Assembly (NCBI GenBank): GCA_023213395.1
Contig: CM041465.1
Span: 241,125,741-241,189,740, forward strand
Direction of reading: 5' to 3'
DNA from: Cycas panzhihuaensis
Taxonomy: Eukaryota > Cycadophyta
DNA length: 64,000 bases
A program made the position numbers and the translations under genes. The notes beneath the pieces are model-generated. The model made no database searches and had not been told where the DNA came from. It saw nothing but the letters and a program-made list of their open reading frames with translations. Shown piece by piece: positions 1 to 12,207 of this stretch (its first letter is position 1; the number at the start of each line of letters is the position of its first letter).

Positions 1-2412
1 CGGTAAACTTCGTAGTACGTGAAGTTTGTCATGCAATGACTGTCATTACTTGTTTTTTAAAATTTGTTGTGGCAAATTTCACTTTTTTCATGAGATTTCC
101 ATGTGGCTTTGACACCTCTCGAGCCCTACCTCAACCCTAATCATCTATTCAGCCTAGGGTTAGGTATAAAGCCTAAAACAACCTCATTTTCTCATTCTTC
201 TACCACCTTCCTTGCTCTCTTCTCTCTCTTTTCACAGGAGTTTTCTACAGGAGCGCCCCACAATGTTCAAGTTCCCTGTGTTCCAGCCTGAGGTCTACCT
301 ATTGTGGCTCTAATATGTGGTAACAAGCCCACCAACTAATACCTCCAAGTAAGGATTCATGCCCAAGTTTAGCCTCCACACCCTTCCTACAACTTTTAGT
401 GAGATTATTTCTAGACTGCAGCATCTTCCTAAGGATACCCTGTAAGCATACCAAATCTATTATTTTCTATTGTCTTCAGGGGTAGATCTGCCTCCTACAT
501 AGCCCAACAGGTATTTTCCATTGTTATTCTATATCTTTCCTTGGGTTTGTCTTATAAAAGGTTAGGTATTTGAGCACATCATTCCTTTCCTTATTTTCTT
601 TGTTGTATACAGGAGGTATTCCTCCATTCCTTGTCATCTTGCCCTCTTAATCTCCCTATCCTCTCCTAGTTTTTTCTAAGGAGGATGTAGGAGAGGATCC
701 ATAAAGAGTGAGAGAAAAGATCCAAGGTAGGTTCTGTACCCACTAGGCCTGCTCCTCAAGGGCAAACTCCTTCTCCTCTTTCCTCTCCTTCACTTATGCC
801 TCTCTTGGGTCACTAGGGAGTCTTTGGGATTCAACCTGCGATGCATACTAGTGTATGCAGCCCTTGTTGTACTATTTCCAAGCCTCCATGCCTATTTTGG
901 GCAGCTCCTACAGTCCCAAATGGTTTCCTCTATTCATCCTGGGTCCTAGTATAGCCAATGTTACAATTTACTGGACATAGCATACTTGCAACATAGGCAA
1001 CTTTTACAAACTTCATAATATTTATTTCCTTTCCTATCCATTACCAATAGGTTGTCCTAATATGTTGTACCCTTATGTCTAAGGGTAGCATAGAGGTGTA
1101 CTTGCAAGAGGGTTAGCCATTCTGAGGCTAACCTCCCCTTGCTTCGGCATATGTTGTTGGTTTTCTTGAGAGTTTGTAGAGCTACTTTTGGTGGAAGATT
1201 ACCTAACTTAAAACATTCTAACTTGTAGCATTTTAACATTTTATTTTTGCATAAGTATACATATATTGGCTTTGTATCCTAGAAGCCCCTTTCGAAAGGG
1301 TAAATAATTTTGTGATTGCAAGTTTGCTATGTCATTTATGGAGGAAGGTAAGTGGCAACAATCCAAGTATGTTCTTTGGCCCCCTTTCCTTTGGTTGTTC
1401 TACTCTTTATAGTTCCTTTTTCCTTTGCATTTTCTTGCTCCTTTCCTTTCAATTTTGGGGGAGGTAAGGAAACCCCTATGTTGCTCATGCTACAAGAGAA
1501 GGAAAAAGAGGAAGTGGGCGTAGTGTAAGGTAAAGATCACATTTTAGCTACTTCATTCTTCCAAGTACACCTTTCTCATTTTGTAGGTCTTTTCGTGCTT
1601 CTTTTAGCTTGTGTGCTTGCATAAAAAGACAATAAGGAAATAAAGTAAAAGGGAACCATTATCATCATTATCTTGCACATTAGTTCACATTGTACGAAAG
1701 AGCATTCATTAAGGGTTATCCTCTTCCCTCTTTCACCCAATTACATTGACATACGTGTTGCATGATATCTAGGTTTATTTCTTTGCTTCTCTTTCCCTTA
1801 TTTGAAATGAAATGAGAGTGAGGATTCACTTTTGAGAGAGAAAGTATTTATTGTTCTTAGCACTTATATGCTTAGTTCGTCTCTCATCTGCACACATACA
1901 ACTAGTCTTTGTTCCATTATGCCTATAGAGACTAGGAACCTCTTCGCACATAGAGTGGCAAGAACTCTTTCCGCTACCACTCTTTATCCATCCAACTTTC
2001 CTACTAGGTGGATTAGTTCTTAGAGGATCCATTCCCTAAGATCTTTTTCCTTTCCTCACCTTACCTATGTACACTTCACCTACGTCCCTTAGCTCTCTTT
2101 CCATGAGGATCCCCTCCCTCATCGGGTCTTGCCTTCCCCTTTCGGCCATCCAAGGGTAGGAAGACCCTTGCTTTGAGGTCACTCACATAACCAAGGACAT
2201 CCCTCACCTACACTCCCCATCAAGGTCAAAAGCCAAGTTATCTTAGGGAAGTCATACACCATTCATGGGTCCCAAACTTATATTGTGATGCATGGATGCC
2301 TTGTGTAGGTGCTTCCTTATACTTATTGGTTTGATCCATTTATCCTAGGGCCTTCCATCAATTATCTTAATCCTAACTAGGTGTAGTTACCATCTCCATA
2401 GATGTGATTCCA
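1..2412 (+). repeat. Element A 5' LTR (left end outside window)
   Basis: This region aligns almost colinearly with 41939-44288 plus 52196-52242. It ends in TTCCA directly before a PBS-like site. Short stretches, such as the part around 2130-2165, also match the LTR of element C, which shows that A and C are relatives. Open frames inside it are not supported as genes. Confidence 0.9.
165..171 (+). promoter_or_regulatory. TATA-like box in the element A 5' LTR
   Basis: TATAAAG is followed by a pyrimidine-rich stretch. The matching position in the 3' LTR reads TATAAAT (42104-42110). This is a plausible retrotransposon promoter; the transcription start is inferred. Confidence 0.45.
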
Positions 2413-2413
2413 C

Positions 2414-2431
2414 TGGTGACCATACTCTGGA
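2414..2431 (+). other. Primer-binding site of element A
   Basis: TGGTGACCATACTCTGG begins two bases after the LTR end. Element C has TGGCGACCATATTGGGG at the same place. The leading TGG fits pairing with a tRNA CCA end, but I cannot name the tRNA. Confidence 0.6.
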
Positions 2432-2575
2432 CCCACCAGTAAGGGAATTAGTCTTTCTCTTTTTTTTGTTAGTGCTACTACCTCTTGGTAGCTTTCCATT
2501 TTGATCTTGTTGGGCAACCCCCAACACGTGCACTACATTATTCCTCTCTTCTTCCAGTGTATAGGTAGGACTTGC

Positions 2576-3440
2576 ATGCGACAATTCTTACATCGCTTAT
2601 AAGGCCTACCTTCATTATCAAAAGAACCTTCATATCATTCCCTTCTTGCATTAGATCCTGATCCGATCATGAAGGGATCTCTTTCAAATTGGGCATACCA
2701 TGCCTACATGTTCGATTCCCTAGAGCTACTTACTTCCTTCCAAGGGTCTACCCAAGGAAGTGAAGACCCCATTTATTATTCGGGCAACCAACCACACCCT
2801 TAGTCTCACCATTCCTCTACTCATGGAGTAGAACCTACATCTCCTTTAGAGTTTTGCCACCCTCATGGCGATTCTCATGAGGACTGTCCTGCGAGATCCA
2901 CTTTGTATGAGGCTCCTTCCACCTCTTATGATCAAGCGGATACCCCTCCTATTGATGTAGTAGAAGTTTTGAGCTAATGTTTCCAGGCTGGCCATCTCCA
3001 ACCACACCCAAAGTGGTTTGAGAATGTCTTACGAAGTGTTGTTCCCCCTTCTTCTACATCTCCTTCACCTCGCTCATCTCATTTAATTACTTTACCCATG
3101 ATGAGCCTACCTTTTACATCTTCTTCTTCTCCCCATGGTATATGTTCCTTAGGGACTACTCAGGGCATGTCATCTTCCTAACTCAGGTTGAGCATGCTCC
3201 TGGCTAGTCAAACCACTAGTCCTCCTCCTACCATTGTCTATCCAACTACTAGACCTAGGGGACCCACATGTCCCCCTACTTCTAGTCACGTGGGGTCCGT
3301 CCCCACATAATCCCAATACCAACCTAGGGACCCTTCTCTCTACCTACCTCTCGATTACACTACTCAACCGTGGGGGCATGGTAAAGGGAACTTCCTACTT
3401 ACTTATGGGTGGAACCTCTGCATCCTTATGGGGTTGAACC
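2576..3440 (+). pseudogene. Element A gag, N-terminal part
   Basis: The frame opens at ATG 2576 with MRQFLHRL, matching the start of element C gag on the minus strand (22121). Shared landmarks are a tyrosine-rich SNWAYH region, a TPPIDVVE motif, an HLQPH motif and a long Ser/Pro-rich tract. Several in-frame stops are present. The reading is cut at 3440 by element B and resumes at 27213. It would have encoded the structural protein that packages element RNA. Confidence 0.72.
3436..3440. repeat. Left target-site duplication of element B
   Basis: GAACC here pairs with GTACC at 27208-27212, one mismatch. Both copies directly flank the TG...CA ends of element B. Confidence 0.7.
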
Positions 3441-4674
3441 TGATCTAAATTTTGAATGGAAAAATGAAGACTTTAACCAATTGAAATAAAATCCAAAATA
3501 ATTTACATTATTATTACATAGAATTGAAAATATTTGGAATTTTCTTACAAAACTCCTTTTGTTTGTGATCTATTGAGCATGCAAAGGACCTGCCAAGATT
3601 TTGGGGACAAAACCGAGAGCTAGCGCCTTAAGTCGCTACTGCTCTGGAACCTCGTCTTCGAAGTTTGTAAAATAGTTTTGGTCATTTATTACCCAAAACC
3701 CCTTTTTGGTGAAGAAAAACTGGCTAGCATCTCTTTCTAGGACTACTGCTACTGTTGTCTTCTCCACTCAGCTATAACTACGATCTTCCGGGCTCCTTCA
3801 CAATCCCTGCAATAGGTTTATTCCGTTGCGTTTCTATCTTCTTCTCTCTCAACGTAGATTTTCACTCTTTGGAGCCGTTGTCTTTCTGGAAAGTGATTTT
3901 CTTGAAGCTCTCCTCGAATCTTGCTCCATGCTACATCTAGGGCTACGGCATCCTCCTTTTCCTATCGAAAATCTCTATCCAATTCCCCTTTATTCCCCTC
4001 AAGAATTTCGCTTAAAAGCATTTTCATTTGCAAGAGTTATTTCTGTTTTTCCGTTTTCCAATGGATTCCAAAACGACTTGTGAAATCTTGGAAAAATCCT
4101 TTTAATTTAGAGTTTTTCCTTTTCAAATGTGTAGAGGACACATGCGCGTACTCTCTCCTTAAATTTCATGCAAAACGGATCCCATTTGCACTGCCAAAAT
4201 CATTTCTGTTTTTCTTATTTTTCTATTTTTTGACTTTTAAGTAGCGATTCTTGCTGCAAAAGCGTAGTAGTTGACGTAGTTGCGATGCGATTGATGCGCC
4301 ATCAGTAGCTTGACGCAGCCATCGTAGTAGTTGACACAATTGCTATAGCACCTATGTAGCAGTCATAGTACATGCGTAGCACCTACGTAATAGTCATAGC
4401 ACTTACGCAGTAGTCGTAGCACTTGCGTAGCACCTTGGTAGTAGTTGTAGCACCTTCATAGCAGTCATAGTACTTGCATAGCACCTTGGTAGCAGTTATA
4501 GCACCTTAGTAGCACTTGTAGAAATATATTTTTTACATATTTTAAGCCTTTTAAAGGTAATTTTCTACTAAATAAAGACCATTAAGCCTTTTTAAGGCAA
4601 TTTTCTACTACATAAAGACCATTTACATGAAAAACAAAGTATTTAAGAGTATTTAAAGATCCAAAAACGGATCA
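3441..4674 (-). repeat. Element B 3' LTR
   Basis: It is a direct repeat of 25972-27207. On the plus strand it starts TGATCTAAATTTTG and ends CGGATCA. It contains a short tandem repeat at 4243-4519. Confidence 0.92.
4243..4519. repeat. Degenerate tandem repeat inside the B LTR
   Basis: Many variants of a GTAGCACCT / GTAGTAGTTG type unit follow one another. The other B LTR has the same type of array at about 26783-27053, with a different unit arrangement, so the array seems to have changed after or during insertion. Confidence 0.7.
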
Positions 4675-4689
4675 GAACTCCCCTTTTTT
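4675..4689 (-). other. Polypurine tract of element B
   Basis: The minus strand reads AAAAAAGGGGAGTTC directly before the 3' LTR. This is where plus-strand DNA priming is expected. Confidence 0.6.
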
Positions 4690-4712
4690 AGGAGTTCATG
4701 GCCTCATGAGCT

Positions 4713-4870
4713 TTATAGTTGTAGATGAGGGAATTTGATTTTCCCTATCTCCTTATTGTACCATTTTGCTTTACTAGGTACTTATCCTTTCTCTACAATT
4801 CTGAAGGACTCGATTATGCCTCTTCTAGTCTTGGTCTGCTTCCTTTGAAGAATGTAATTATTTTGCATTG
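4713..4870 (-). pseudogene. Element B chromodomain-like C-terminus
   Basis: After integrase the minus-strand frame gives ILQRKQTKTRRG, then a degenerate stretch with KAKWYNKE and a terminal KIKFPHLQL before a stop at 4713. The spacing of the conserved Trp and the FPHLQL ending resemble chromovirus integrase chromodomains, which can guide insertion by reading histone marks. The aromatic-cage residues are not clear and an in-frame stop is present. Confidence 0.4.
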
Positions 4871-6100
4871 GTTCCTCTTTCTCTATCTATAACTCCTCTA
4901 GGTTTGGTAAGAGTGGAACTCCATCTTCATCTTCATCCAACATGGATGGCTCAAACATCTTCAGATTCTCAACATTTACTACGGAATACATCTTCATGAA
5001 TTCTGGAAGTTCAAGCTGGAAAGTGTTTTCCCTAATTTTCTTCAAGATTGTAAAGGACCATATCGTAAAGGCTTTAGCTTTTTGCCTTCACCTTGCAATC
5101 TTTTTTTACTGAGGTACAACCAAACTCTATCTCATTCCTTAAAGGAATAGCTAGTTCTATGTGCATCATGCCACTGCTTGTATCTCTGTTGAGATTTTTG
5201 AAGTTGCTCTTCAACCTGTTGATGGATTTTTTTTATTCTTGCCAAGAATCTTTATGCCTTTTCATCTCCTTCTTCCCCCTTTCTATTTCCTATAGAAAAT
5301 TGAGCAGAGAATTCTAGATTAAAAGGACTTACAAGCAGAAATCCCAAACATACCTCAAATGGTGATTTCTGGGTTGAGCTATGGATAGCTCTATTAAACA
5401 CAAATTGCAAGTATGGGAGACTTTCATCCCAAGTCTTAGGATGCTTGGCATTGTATCCTCGTAATAGCTATACCAATGTCTTGTTTACAACTTTAGTCTG
5501 GCCATCTATTTGAGGATGAAAAGCTGTACTCATTTTTAGCTTCGTATCCATCATTCCCCAAAGTATTTGCCAAAAATGACTCAGAAATATGCTATCTCGA
5601 TCAGAAATGATTGAGTTGGAAAGTCCAAAATACTTCCAAATATACTGGAAAAATAATCTAGCTATGTCTTCTCCTGTATGTGTCTTCCTACAGGGAATCA
5701 ACATCACCATTTTACTGAATCGATCAACAACTACAAACAAATAATCCATACCATTTTTGGTTTGTGATAGTCCTCCCAAGAAATCCATGGAGATACTTTC
5801 CCACAGTCGTGATGGAACAGGAAGTGGAATGTACAATCCAAACTTCCTATTGGCCGACTTTGATGTGCTACATAATGTACACCCTCGTACTGCTGTAGTC
5901 AAATCTTATTGCATATTTGGCCAATACATATATCGCTGCAAGTTTAGCAACATCTTTCCCACTCCAAAGTATCCTGCAACTTGAGAGGTATGAGCTTCTC
6001 TTATCCACTTCATTCAATCTGCATGCTTTGGAATGTAAAACTTATCTTGCTTGCAAAGAAGTCCATCTTTCAGCTAGAAATCAGCAACTACTTTTCCTTG
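4870..6100 (-). pseudogene. Element B integrase
   Basis: The zinc-binding region is recognisable (REAHTSQVAGYFG, then GCTLC), although the second His is Tyr. The core has SMDFLGG (first Asp) and ISDRDSIF (second Asp). The third catalytic residue, normally Glu in DGQTE, is Lys (DGQTK, codon 5492-5494), so the enzyme would be inactive. The C-terminal part with a YGPFTILKK motif follows. Several stops interrupt the frame. Confidence 0.82.
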
Positions 6101-6700
6101 CTATAGCTGCTCAAAGATAGGCTTCAATGCCTCATCTTTCAAATACAAATCAACATATTCATCATGGCAGAAAGGTTGAAATTGCATAGCTACCAATAAA
6201 CTGGAATTACCTTGCTGTTGAGGAGGTCTAGATAGTAAGTCTGCAATCTTATTCATTGTTCCTTTCTTGTATTTAACCACGATGTGAAACTGTTGCAAAT
6301 AGGACATCCACTTCATGTGCCTAGCCTGCTGCAACTTGGACTGAGTCTGCAAAAATTACAAAGGCTTATGGTAGGTGTGGATGACCACTTCTTTTCCCAA
6401 CAAATAGGGTCTCCAATGCTTCATTGCTTGGTGCAATGCATAGAGCGCCTTATCGTAAGTTGGGTAGTTTATGATAGCTCCATTAAATGTCTCTGAATGG
6501 TATGCTATTGGTTTTCCTTCTTGCTTCAATAATGCTCCCATGGCATAGCCTGAAGCATCAGTCTCTAATTCAAATGGCTTTTGCAGTGAGGGTAAAGCTA
6601 ACACTGGTGCCTCATAGATTTTCTGCTTCAAAAGCCTGAAAGCTTTTTCTTGTTCATTCTCCCAATGAAACTTTGCATGTCCTCCCATCAATGCATGAAG
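6101..6700 (-). pseudogene. Element B RNase H
   Basis: The ELETDASGYAMGALL motif holds the first catalytic Asp. Further landmarks are YPTYDKALYALHQAMKHW, then YLLGKEV and the downstream KGTMNKIADLLSRP motif typical of Ty3/Gypsy RNase H. It follows RT without a gap. A stop lies at 6356. Confidence 0.82.
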
Positions 6701-7435
6701 AGGTGCTACAATTTGAGAGAATCTAAAAATAAATTTTCTTAAATATTGACATGCACTAATGAAACTTCTTACCTTTGTGGTTGTCTTGGGTGTGGGCTAA
6801 TTGAGAATGACTTTAATCTTTGCTAGGTCAATCTTTAATTCTCCTCCTCCAACCACGAAACCTAAGAAGACGAGAGATTACTTTCCAAACTTGCACTTCT
6901 TTAGATTGAGTTTCAACTGTTGCTCTTGGAGAACTTTGAGCACTTGCTCAATATGTTGGAGGTGCTCCTCCTATGTATGGCTAAAAATCAGAATATCATC
7001 CAGATAAACAATTACAAAGTCATCAATGAAGGGTCTTAATACCTCATTCATCAACCTCATGAAGGTGGCAGGTGCATTGCATAGACCAAATGGAACCACC
7101 AACCATTTGAACAATCCTTGCTTCGATTTGAAGGTTGTCTTCCAAGTATCCTCCTCTCGGATTTGAACCTGATGGTAGCATGATTTCAGGTCCATTTTAC
7201 TGAAATATCTTGCTGACTGCAGCTAGTCCAATAAGTCATCTATCTCTGGTAATGGATGTCTATTCTTTATGGTGATCTTGTTCAAAGCCCAGTAGTCAAT
7301 GCACATTCTCCATCCTCCATCTTTCTTTGGCACCAAAACAATAGGTGATCCACATGGAGAACAACTCGGCTTGATCACTCCTTGTTCCAAGAGTTCTTGA
7401 ATCTGCCTCTTAATCTCTTCATTCTCCAAAACTAA
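6700..7435 (-). pseudogene. Element B reverse transcriptase
   Basis: Palm and finger motifs run in order: [59 protein letters not shown] and the active-site VYLDDILIF. The YLDD box is intact, but stops occur at 6971 and between the two main open segments. It copies element RNA into DNA; this copy cannot make a full protein. Confidence 0.88.
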
Positions 7436-7765
7436 ATTTCAGTAGAGACTAAGATTCGGCAAAGGTGAATCAGCAACCAACTAGATTTCATGTTCAATTG
7501 CCCTTTTAGGGGGCAACCCTTTCAGCTCTTAGATTACGTCACTGTACCTATTCTTTAGGCCTTCAATCTACTGTATTTTCTTTCTATCCAGTGCCTGTAT
7601 TAAGGACTCTACTTGCTCGTTTTCTTCCACCTTTGGCTTTATCATCAGCAGCATAAACTTCCTACAAGCATTAATTAATCTTTTTGCTTGTTGGGAAGAT
7701 ATTAGAGAAATCTTCTTTTGTGGCTTTGATGCATTGATCAGATATGATCTCCCGTCCTTGATGAG
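7436..7765 (-). other. Protease-RT linker of element B
   Basis: This stretch continues the minus-strand pol frame between protease and RT and is interrupted by stops. No separate domain is recognisable. Confidence 0.4.
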
Positions 7766-8222
7766 TCAAATCTTTCTCAGCCTCCTATGGTGAACTCCAT
7801 CTCTATCATAGAGATATGGGCTACCAAACACAACTTGACAAACATCCAAAGGGACTACTTCACATTCAACTTCATCAATGAACTTTTCAGAAATTGTAAA
7901 TTTAAACTTATATTGGTGAATAACCTGTAACTCTGAATCTTTTTGCAACCATCCAAGAGGATATGGTTTTGGATGTGCATGCATTCTTAATCCCAGTTTC
8001 TTTACCAATGCTTCTAAGATTAAATTCTTTTGGCTTCCTCCATCAAAGATGGCATCAACCATGCTTTGCTTCACTTGGATTCTTACCATGAAGAGCTCCT
8101 CTCTAATCTCTGGATCAACTTGCTAATGGTTATTTCCAGGCTCTGCATTAGTCATGAGCATCAACTTCTCATTAGCTTCTTCAATGCCATAAACATTTTC
8201 ATCACCTACAGTGTTAAGTAAA
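7766..8222 (-). pseudogene. Element B retropepsin-like protease
   Basis: The segment reads MVDAIFDGGSQKNLI, matching the D-S/T-G-S active site of plant Ty3/Gypsy proteases with Gly at the second position. It ends with a CQVVFGSPYLYD motif like the usual ILGMPWL region. It would cut the polyprotein. The upstream linker is Lys/Gly-rich and runs into the gag zinc knuckle that element C interrupts. Confidence 0.68.
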
Positions 8223-8283
8223 GTTTTACCTTCAGTTTTAACTTTACCTTTCCCCTTGTTATTAGGTCGTTTCTCTGGGTGTA

Positions 8284-8288
8284 GAAAC
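8284..8288. repeat. Left target-site duplication of element C
   Basis: GAAAC here is identical to 24869-24873. The two copies flank the TG...CA ends of element C. Confidence 0.88.
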
Positions 8289-10858
8289 TGGATGCGCGTC
8301 AACGAGATAGCTACCTAACTAATAGGTGTGACGAGAGTGGGTGATGATATAATCAAAGGAGAGACCTGTGAGAAAAGTAATCACCACGCAGAGCGCCCCG
8401 TGCGCCGGAGCGCGAGTTCGGGACCTGCAATGGAATATGGCTACTAACAAGTGATCCTCCACCACTTCGAACGAAGGGTGAAGAGGCGTAGGGTTAGCCT
8501 AGGTTGACTTAGGGACAGGATCCTCCCACCCTTGGATGGCCGGAAGGGGAAGGAGAAGATCTAGGAAAAATAGATCAAGGGTGTGCCTAAATAAGCTAAC
8601 TGGGTACACAAGCAATGCGGGAGGTAAGAAACTTGTGCGGCTAAGAAGAGGAGGAAAGGTGAAAGAGGGGGTTCCTATAGCCTTTCCTATGGGTAACAAA
8701 GATACATGTAATGAAACAAGTAAAGCATAACCAAAGGGCAAAGTCAAATTTCCCTTCTATTTTTTTATGTGTTAATTACTAAGAAAGGAATCTAAAAGGA
8801 AATAAAGCGGCAGAGTAGAGTAAGGTGTGCACTTGGACCGAGGGCGTGCATGACGAGGACCAACTCGAGGGGCACCAAGCTACTCCACGCGGTGTGTCGG
8901 ATGTGAAGCGTCGTGGCGGATTTAGATGAGGGGCTTCCTTATCTTCCCTCGAAGAATATCAAATATGATGCCAAGGAAAGAAAGGAAGTAAATGCTAATA
9001 ACTGAAGAAATGCGAGAGTACGATGTACATGAGGGCACTTACCAGTGACGGAGCTAATGGACAATATCCTTTGTGCTCGCCAAGTACCTGCAAGCAATGG
9101 CAACCTCTCCCTAGTGGAGAAAGGATACTAACATGCAATACGAGATTCTAACAACATATATCTATATAATGCAAATAAGAATCTAAACGCACATATGTTA
9201 GTATCAATCCAATGAGGAAAGCACGTAAAAGAGGGTAACCAAAGCAAAGGTAAATGACCCAGAAGCTCCTGAGTGGCCCACCTCCCGCAAATGATGCCCT
9301 AACCTCCCCCCAAGAGCCACAAGGCAGCAAGGGCAAGGCCAAGAGAGACGGTTGGAAATGGCAATAAGGAGGCAAAGAGGAGCCAAGGGATACCTACGAC
9401 GAACCGGGATGCTATGAAGAGCAAGCCGGGCAGCCGGGAAGAAAGTTGGGCAAAGACTAGCAGTTGGGACTTATGTAAGTTGCCCAAACCCGCACCAGAG
9501 CCCTCAAATTAGCGCTGGAACATGTGACAGCACTAATTTTAGTGGCTAAAAGAGGGCCAACAAACCTTTGTTTGTGTGCCAAGGACAGCACGAGGCAAGA
9601 AGGAGGATTTGGGGGGCTTAGAGCCGCTTGAGGAGCATGGAAGGTGGTACAGAATCCACCCAGCTCCTTCCCAAAGCCTATGCTAATCCTCAACGCCGCT
9701 GCCTTGAGTAACAAATACAGGTAAGAGGCACAATGACAGTGGCAAAACAGCCCACTAAAAAGAAGAAAACCAAACTCACAAGGACAAGCAGGGAGCAAGC
9801 AAGATGGAGCATTAATATCATAAGAAAAATAATTCAAATCTAGAAATACCTGAGTGAGGGAGGCAAGAGACTTGCCTCAGCCAAGAGGCAGTGAAGAGGG
9901 GCTAAGAAATCAGCCCAGATCTATGGTGTAGCAGGTTTGGGACCCTACTAAGGAGGTTGGAAGGGAAACACCTGCACTTGAAGCACTTGAAGACTGCCTG
10001 AGGCAAAGATCTACTGAAACCTCTCTAAGGGGCCCTCTCCAAGGTGCGTGAGGGGCTGGGAGATTGTCCTAGCCACACCAAAGGAGAGCAAGGTGATGTA
10101 GGAGAAACGCAGGTCCTGTGATAGTGGCAGAGTAGCAGGGAAGAGCAGAGCACAGCTGTGTTTCCTTAAGGAGCAATCCAAAAGTGAGCAAAACGTTTCC
10201 GAAAATAAGTCAAAAATGGCTTAAGTACTTAAACCAAACCCTAAAGCGAGCGATTAGGGCATGGCTGGAAGAGAGTTAAGTTGCGAGCCACGTGGCAGTT
10301 TTGCAATAAATGCGAAATTGCCATGGTGGATTTTAAAAAAAGTTAGAACAGTCGTACCACCGCAAACTCCGCGGTACCACAAATATTTCTGCCAGATCAG
10401 AAATTCGCAGACGAACCCGGAGGCAAAATAGGCCCGACCACCTAGCCGGGGGTAGGTGACCAAAAGGGCCAATAGGGGGCTGAGACACCTACCCGGGGGT
10501 AAACAAGCCAACAAATGGGTCTAAAGGAGCAAAAATAGGGCTCAAATAGGGTGGTAAGTCGACCAAACGATGATGGGTCATCACACGAGCAGAGGTGGCA
10601 CAAACCTAGTGGATCCTGGAGTGAGGAGGGCAGATGCAGGATGTGAAGTGGCCACTAGGGTGCCACACTCACTAGGAGTGTGCCCCTGCTATAGTCGTCA
10701 TAGGCTAGAGCAAGTGTAAACAAGGACAAAGTCGCCTATAAAGCCACACACATGCAGACATGCAAGTAAACACTCATCAAAAGAAAGCGATGATAATGCG
10801 AGAAACATACCTGCACTTACCTGAGCTGATTCCGTATCCATTCCTAAGCCGGGAAACA
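8289..10858 (-). repeat. Element C 3' LTR
   Basis: It is a direct repeat of 22294-24868. On the minus strand it starts TGTTTCCCGGC and ends GCGCATCCA. Long blocks are nearly identical between the two LTRs. Open frames inside it are not supported as genes. Confidence 0.93.
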
Positions 10859-11268
10859 CTACCCTCGCAACAGAGAGCCTCATTGCCGGGAAGCCTGGTG
10901 TGATGGCGAATGCTGGCAACACAACTGTCAGTAGCACATGTGTATATAGATATATCAATCAAGATTATAACAGTAGGCAAGGGTACCAGCAAGTGTCATG
11001 GCGGAACGCATGGATACGAAAGCGGCGGTGGAGACAACATAGGGGCTGCCTATGAGCCACCTGGGAACCGACTAGAAAAATGAGAAAGGTGAGGGGGCTG
11101 CCCCCACCACAAAAGATGCAGAAGAGCATGCATAATCAAGCAAGAGAGCAAAGAGAGTAGGTACCATAGTTTTACCTCATTAGTAACCAGGTTTCAGAGG
11201 TGCGAACGGATCGCAAAGCAAAGTGTGAGATGACCTGGGGCTTGGGCGACAGGAGGGCCAGACAAGCC
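10859..11268 (-). other. Element C 3' untranslated region
   Basis: It lies between the RNase H stop and the 3' LTR. The minus strand directly before the LTR reads GCGAGGGTAG, a plausible polypurine tract. No coding region is recognisable. Confidence 0.5.
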
Positions 11269-11692
11269 TCAAGGACGGTCAGCAAGGAGAGGAAGGCAGC
11301 GCTCAAGGATGCTGGGAACGAGACTATCTGCCTCAGCGTTGAGAGCTCGAGGGATATGCTGGATATCAACAGAGGAAAAGTGGGCCAGGAGAGATCTGGC
11401 AGCAGAAGCAAGAGTCCTTAAGTGAGGGCATCGCACCTGGTAAACCTGGGTGAGATGAGACACCACAACTTGAGAGTCGCAAAGCAGAACGATGGATCTG
11501 TGATGGGAAACAGAGGGCATCAGTAAGGGCTTCAATAACAGCTATATATTCAGCTTCGTTGTTGGTAGCCTCTGGGAGGAAGATCCCAGAGCAGAGGAGA
11601 TCGTGTCCAGAAGGGCTGCGGAGAATCCATGCAGCGGTAGAAGGTCCAGGATTACCGCAGCTTCCGCCATCGGTAAAGATGTAGACGGATAT
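11269..11692 (-). pseudogene. Element C second (archaeal-type) RNase H
   Basis: This is an RNase HI fold separate from the pol RNase H. It has IFTDGGSCGNPGPS (first catalytic Asp), TNNEAEY (Glu), LCDSQVV (Asp) and NAEADS (last Asp), so all four acidic residues are present. One extra base relative to element A near 11520 shifts the frame between the Glu and the second Asp. No ATG matches the start used in element A. It would remove RNA from hybrids. Its place downstream of integrase and of the antisense gene is notable. Confidence 0.85.
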
Positions 11693-12207
11693 AGGTGACA
11701 CAAAATCCAAGCAAACAATAGATAATGAGAGCAACACTCGAAAGGCAAGCATAAAGTGGCCGTGAAGGGTAGGAGGACCTGGCAATGAGGTTACCTAGGG
11801 CGAGAGCAAGCAATCTGATCACTGGCGGAGAGTGGTCGGAAGAAAACACCTCCTGGGGCACCAAAAGCTCGCTTTAGAAAGCGAGACATGCCGCCAGGCG
11901 GGGGAGCATCCCCTTTGGGGACTCTAAGAGTGAAAAAGAGTCACGGAAATGGGTCCAGGGCGACGAAACTAGCCAAACGAGTATAAACTCGGGCAGGCAC
12001 GGGAGTAGTGCACGAAACGATGTAGAAGGGCCCTGGCAAAAGCGCGATAATGAGGCACCATAAATGCCCTTGCAAGGGAGGGCAGAAAGGACCTCAATAG
12101 AGCACAATAGGCGATAGGGCCAGAAGGCAAAGGCAAATAGGGCAACGGGACGGTCCCAACGACTATCGCGGAGCCAAAAATAGAGAAAGTGCCCGTTGGG
12201 GCCCCCG
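11693..12207. promoter_or_regulatory. Back-to-back spacer between second RNase H and antisense gene (element C)
   Basis: About 0.5 kb separates the minus-strand RNase H from the plus-strand TATA box. Element A keeps the same arrangement (39950-40485). No convincing protein is encoded. The divergent layout suggests a shared regulatory region, which is an inference. Confidence 0.4.

Noticed and set aside
103-2584. Open frames in the first 2.5 kb
   Set aside because: They fall in the LTR of element A; the matching frames in the second LTR are not conserved as protein.
4243-4519. Repeat units with short variable gaps as a possible CRISPR or RNA array
   Set aside because: Units are short and degenerate, are duplicated in both LTRs of element B, and behave as a minisatellite.
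8499-9837. Several open frames of 60-126 codons on both strands
   Set aside because: They lie in an LTR, their counterparts recur at 22324-23841 in the other LTR, and the translations are low-complexity without known motifs.
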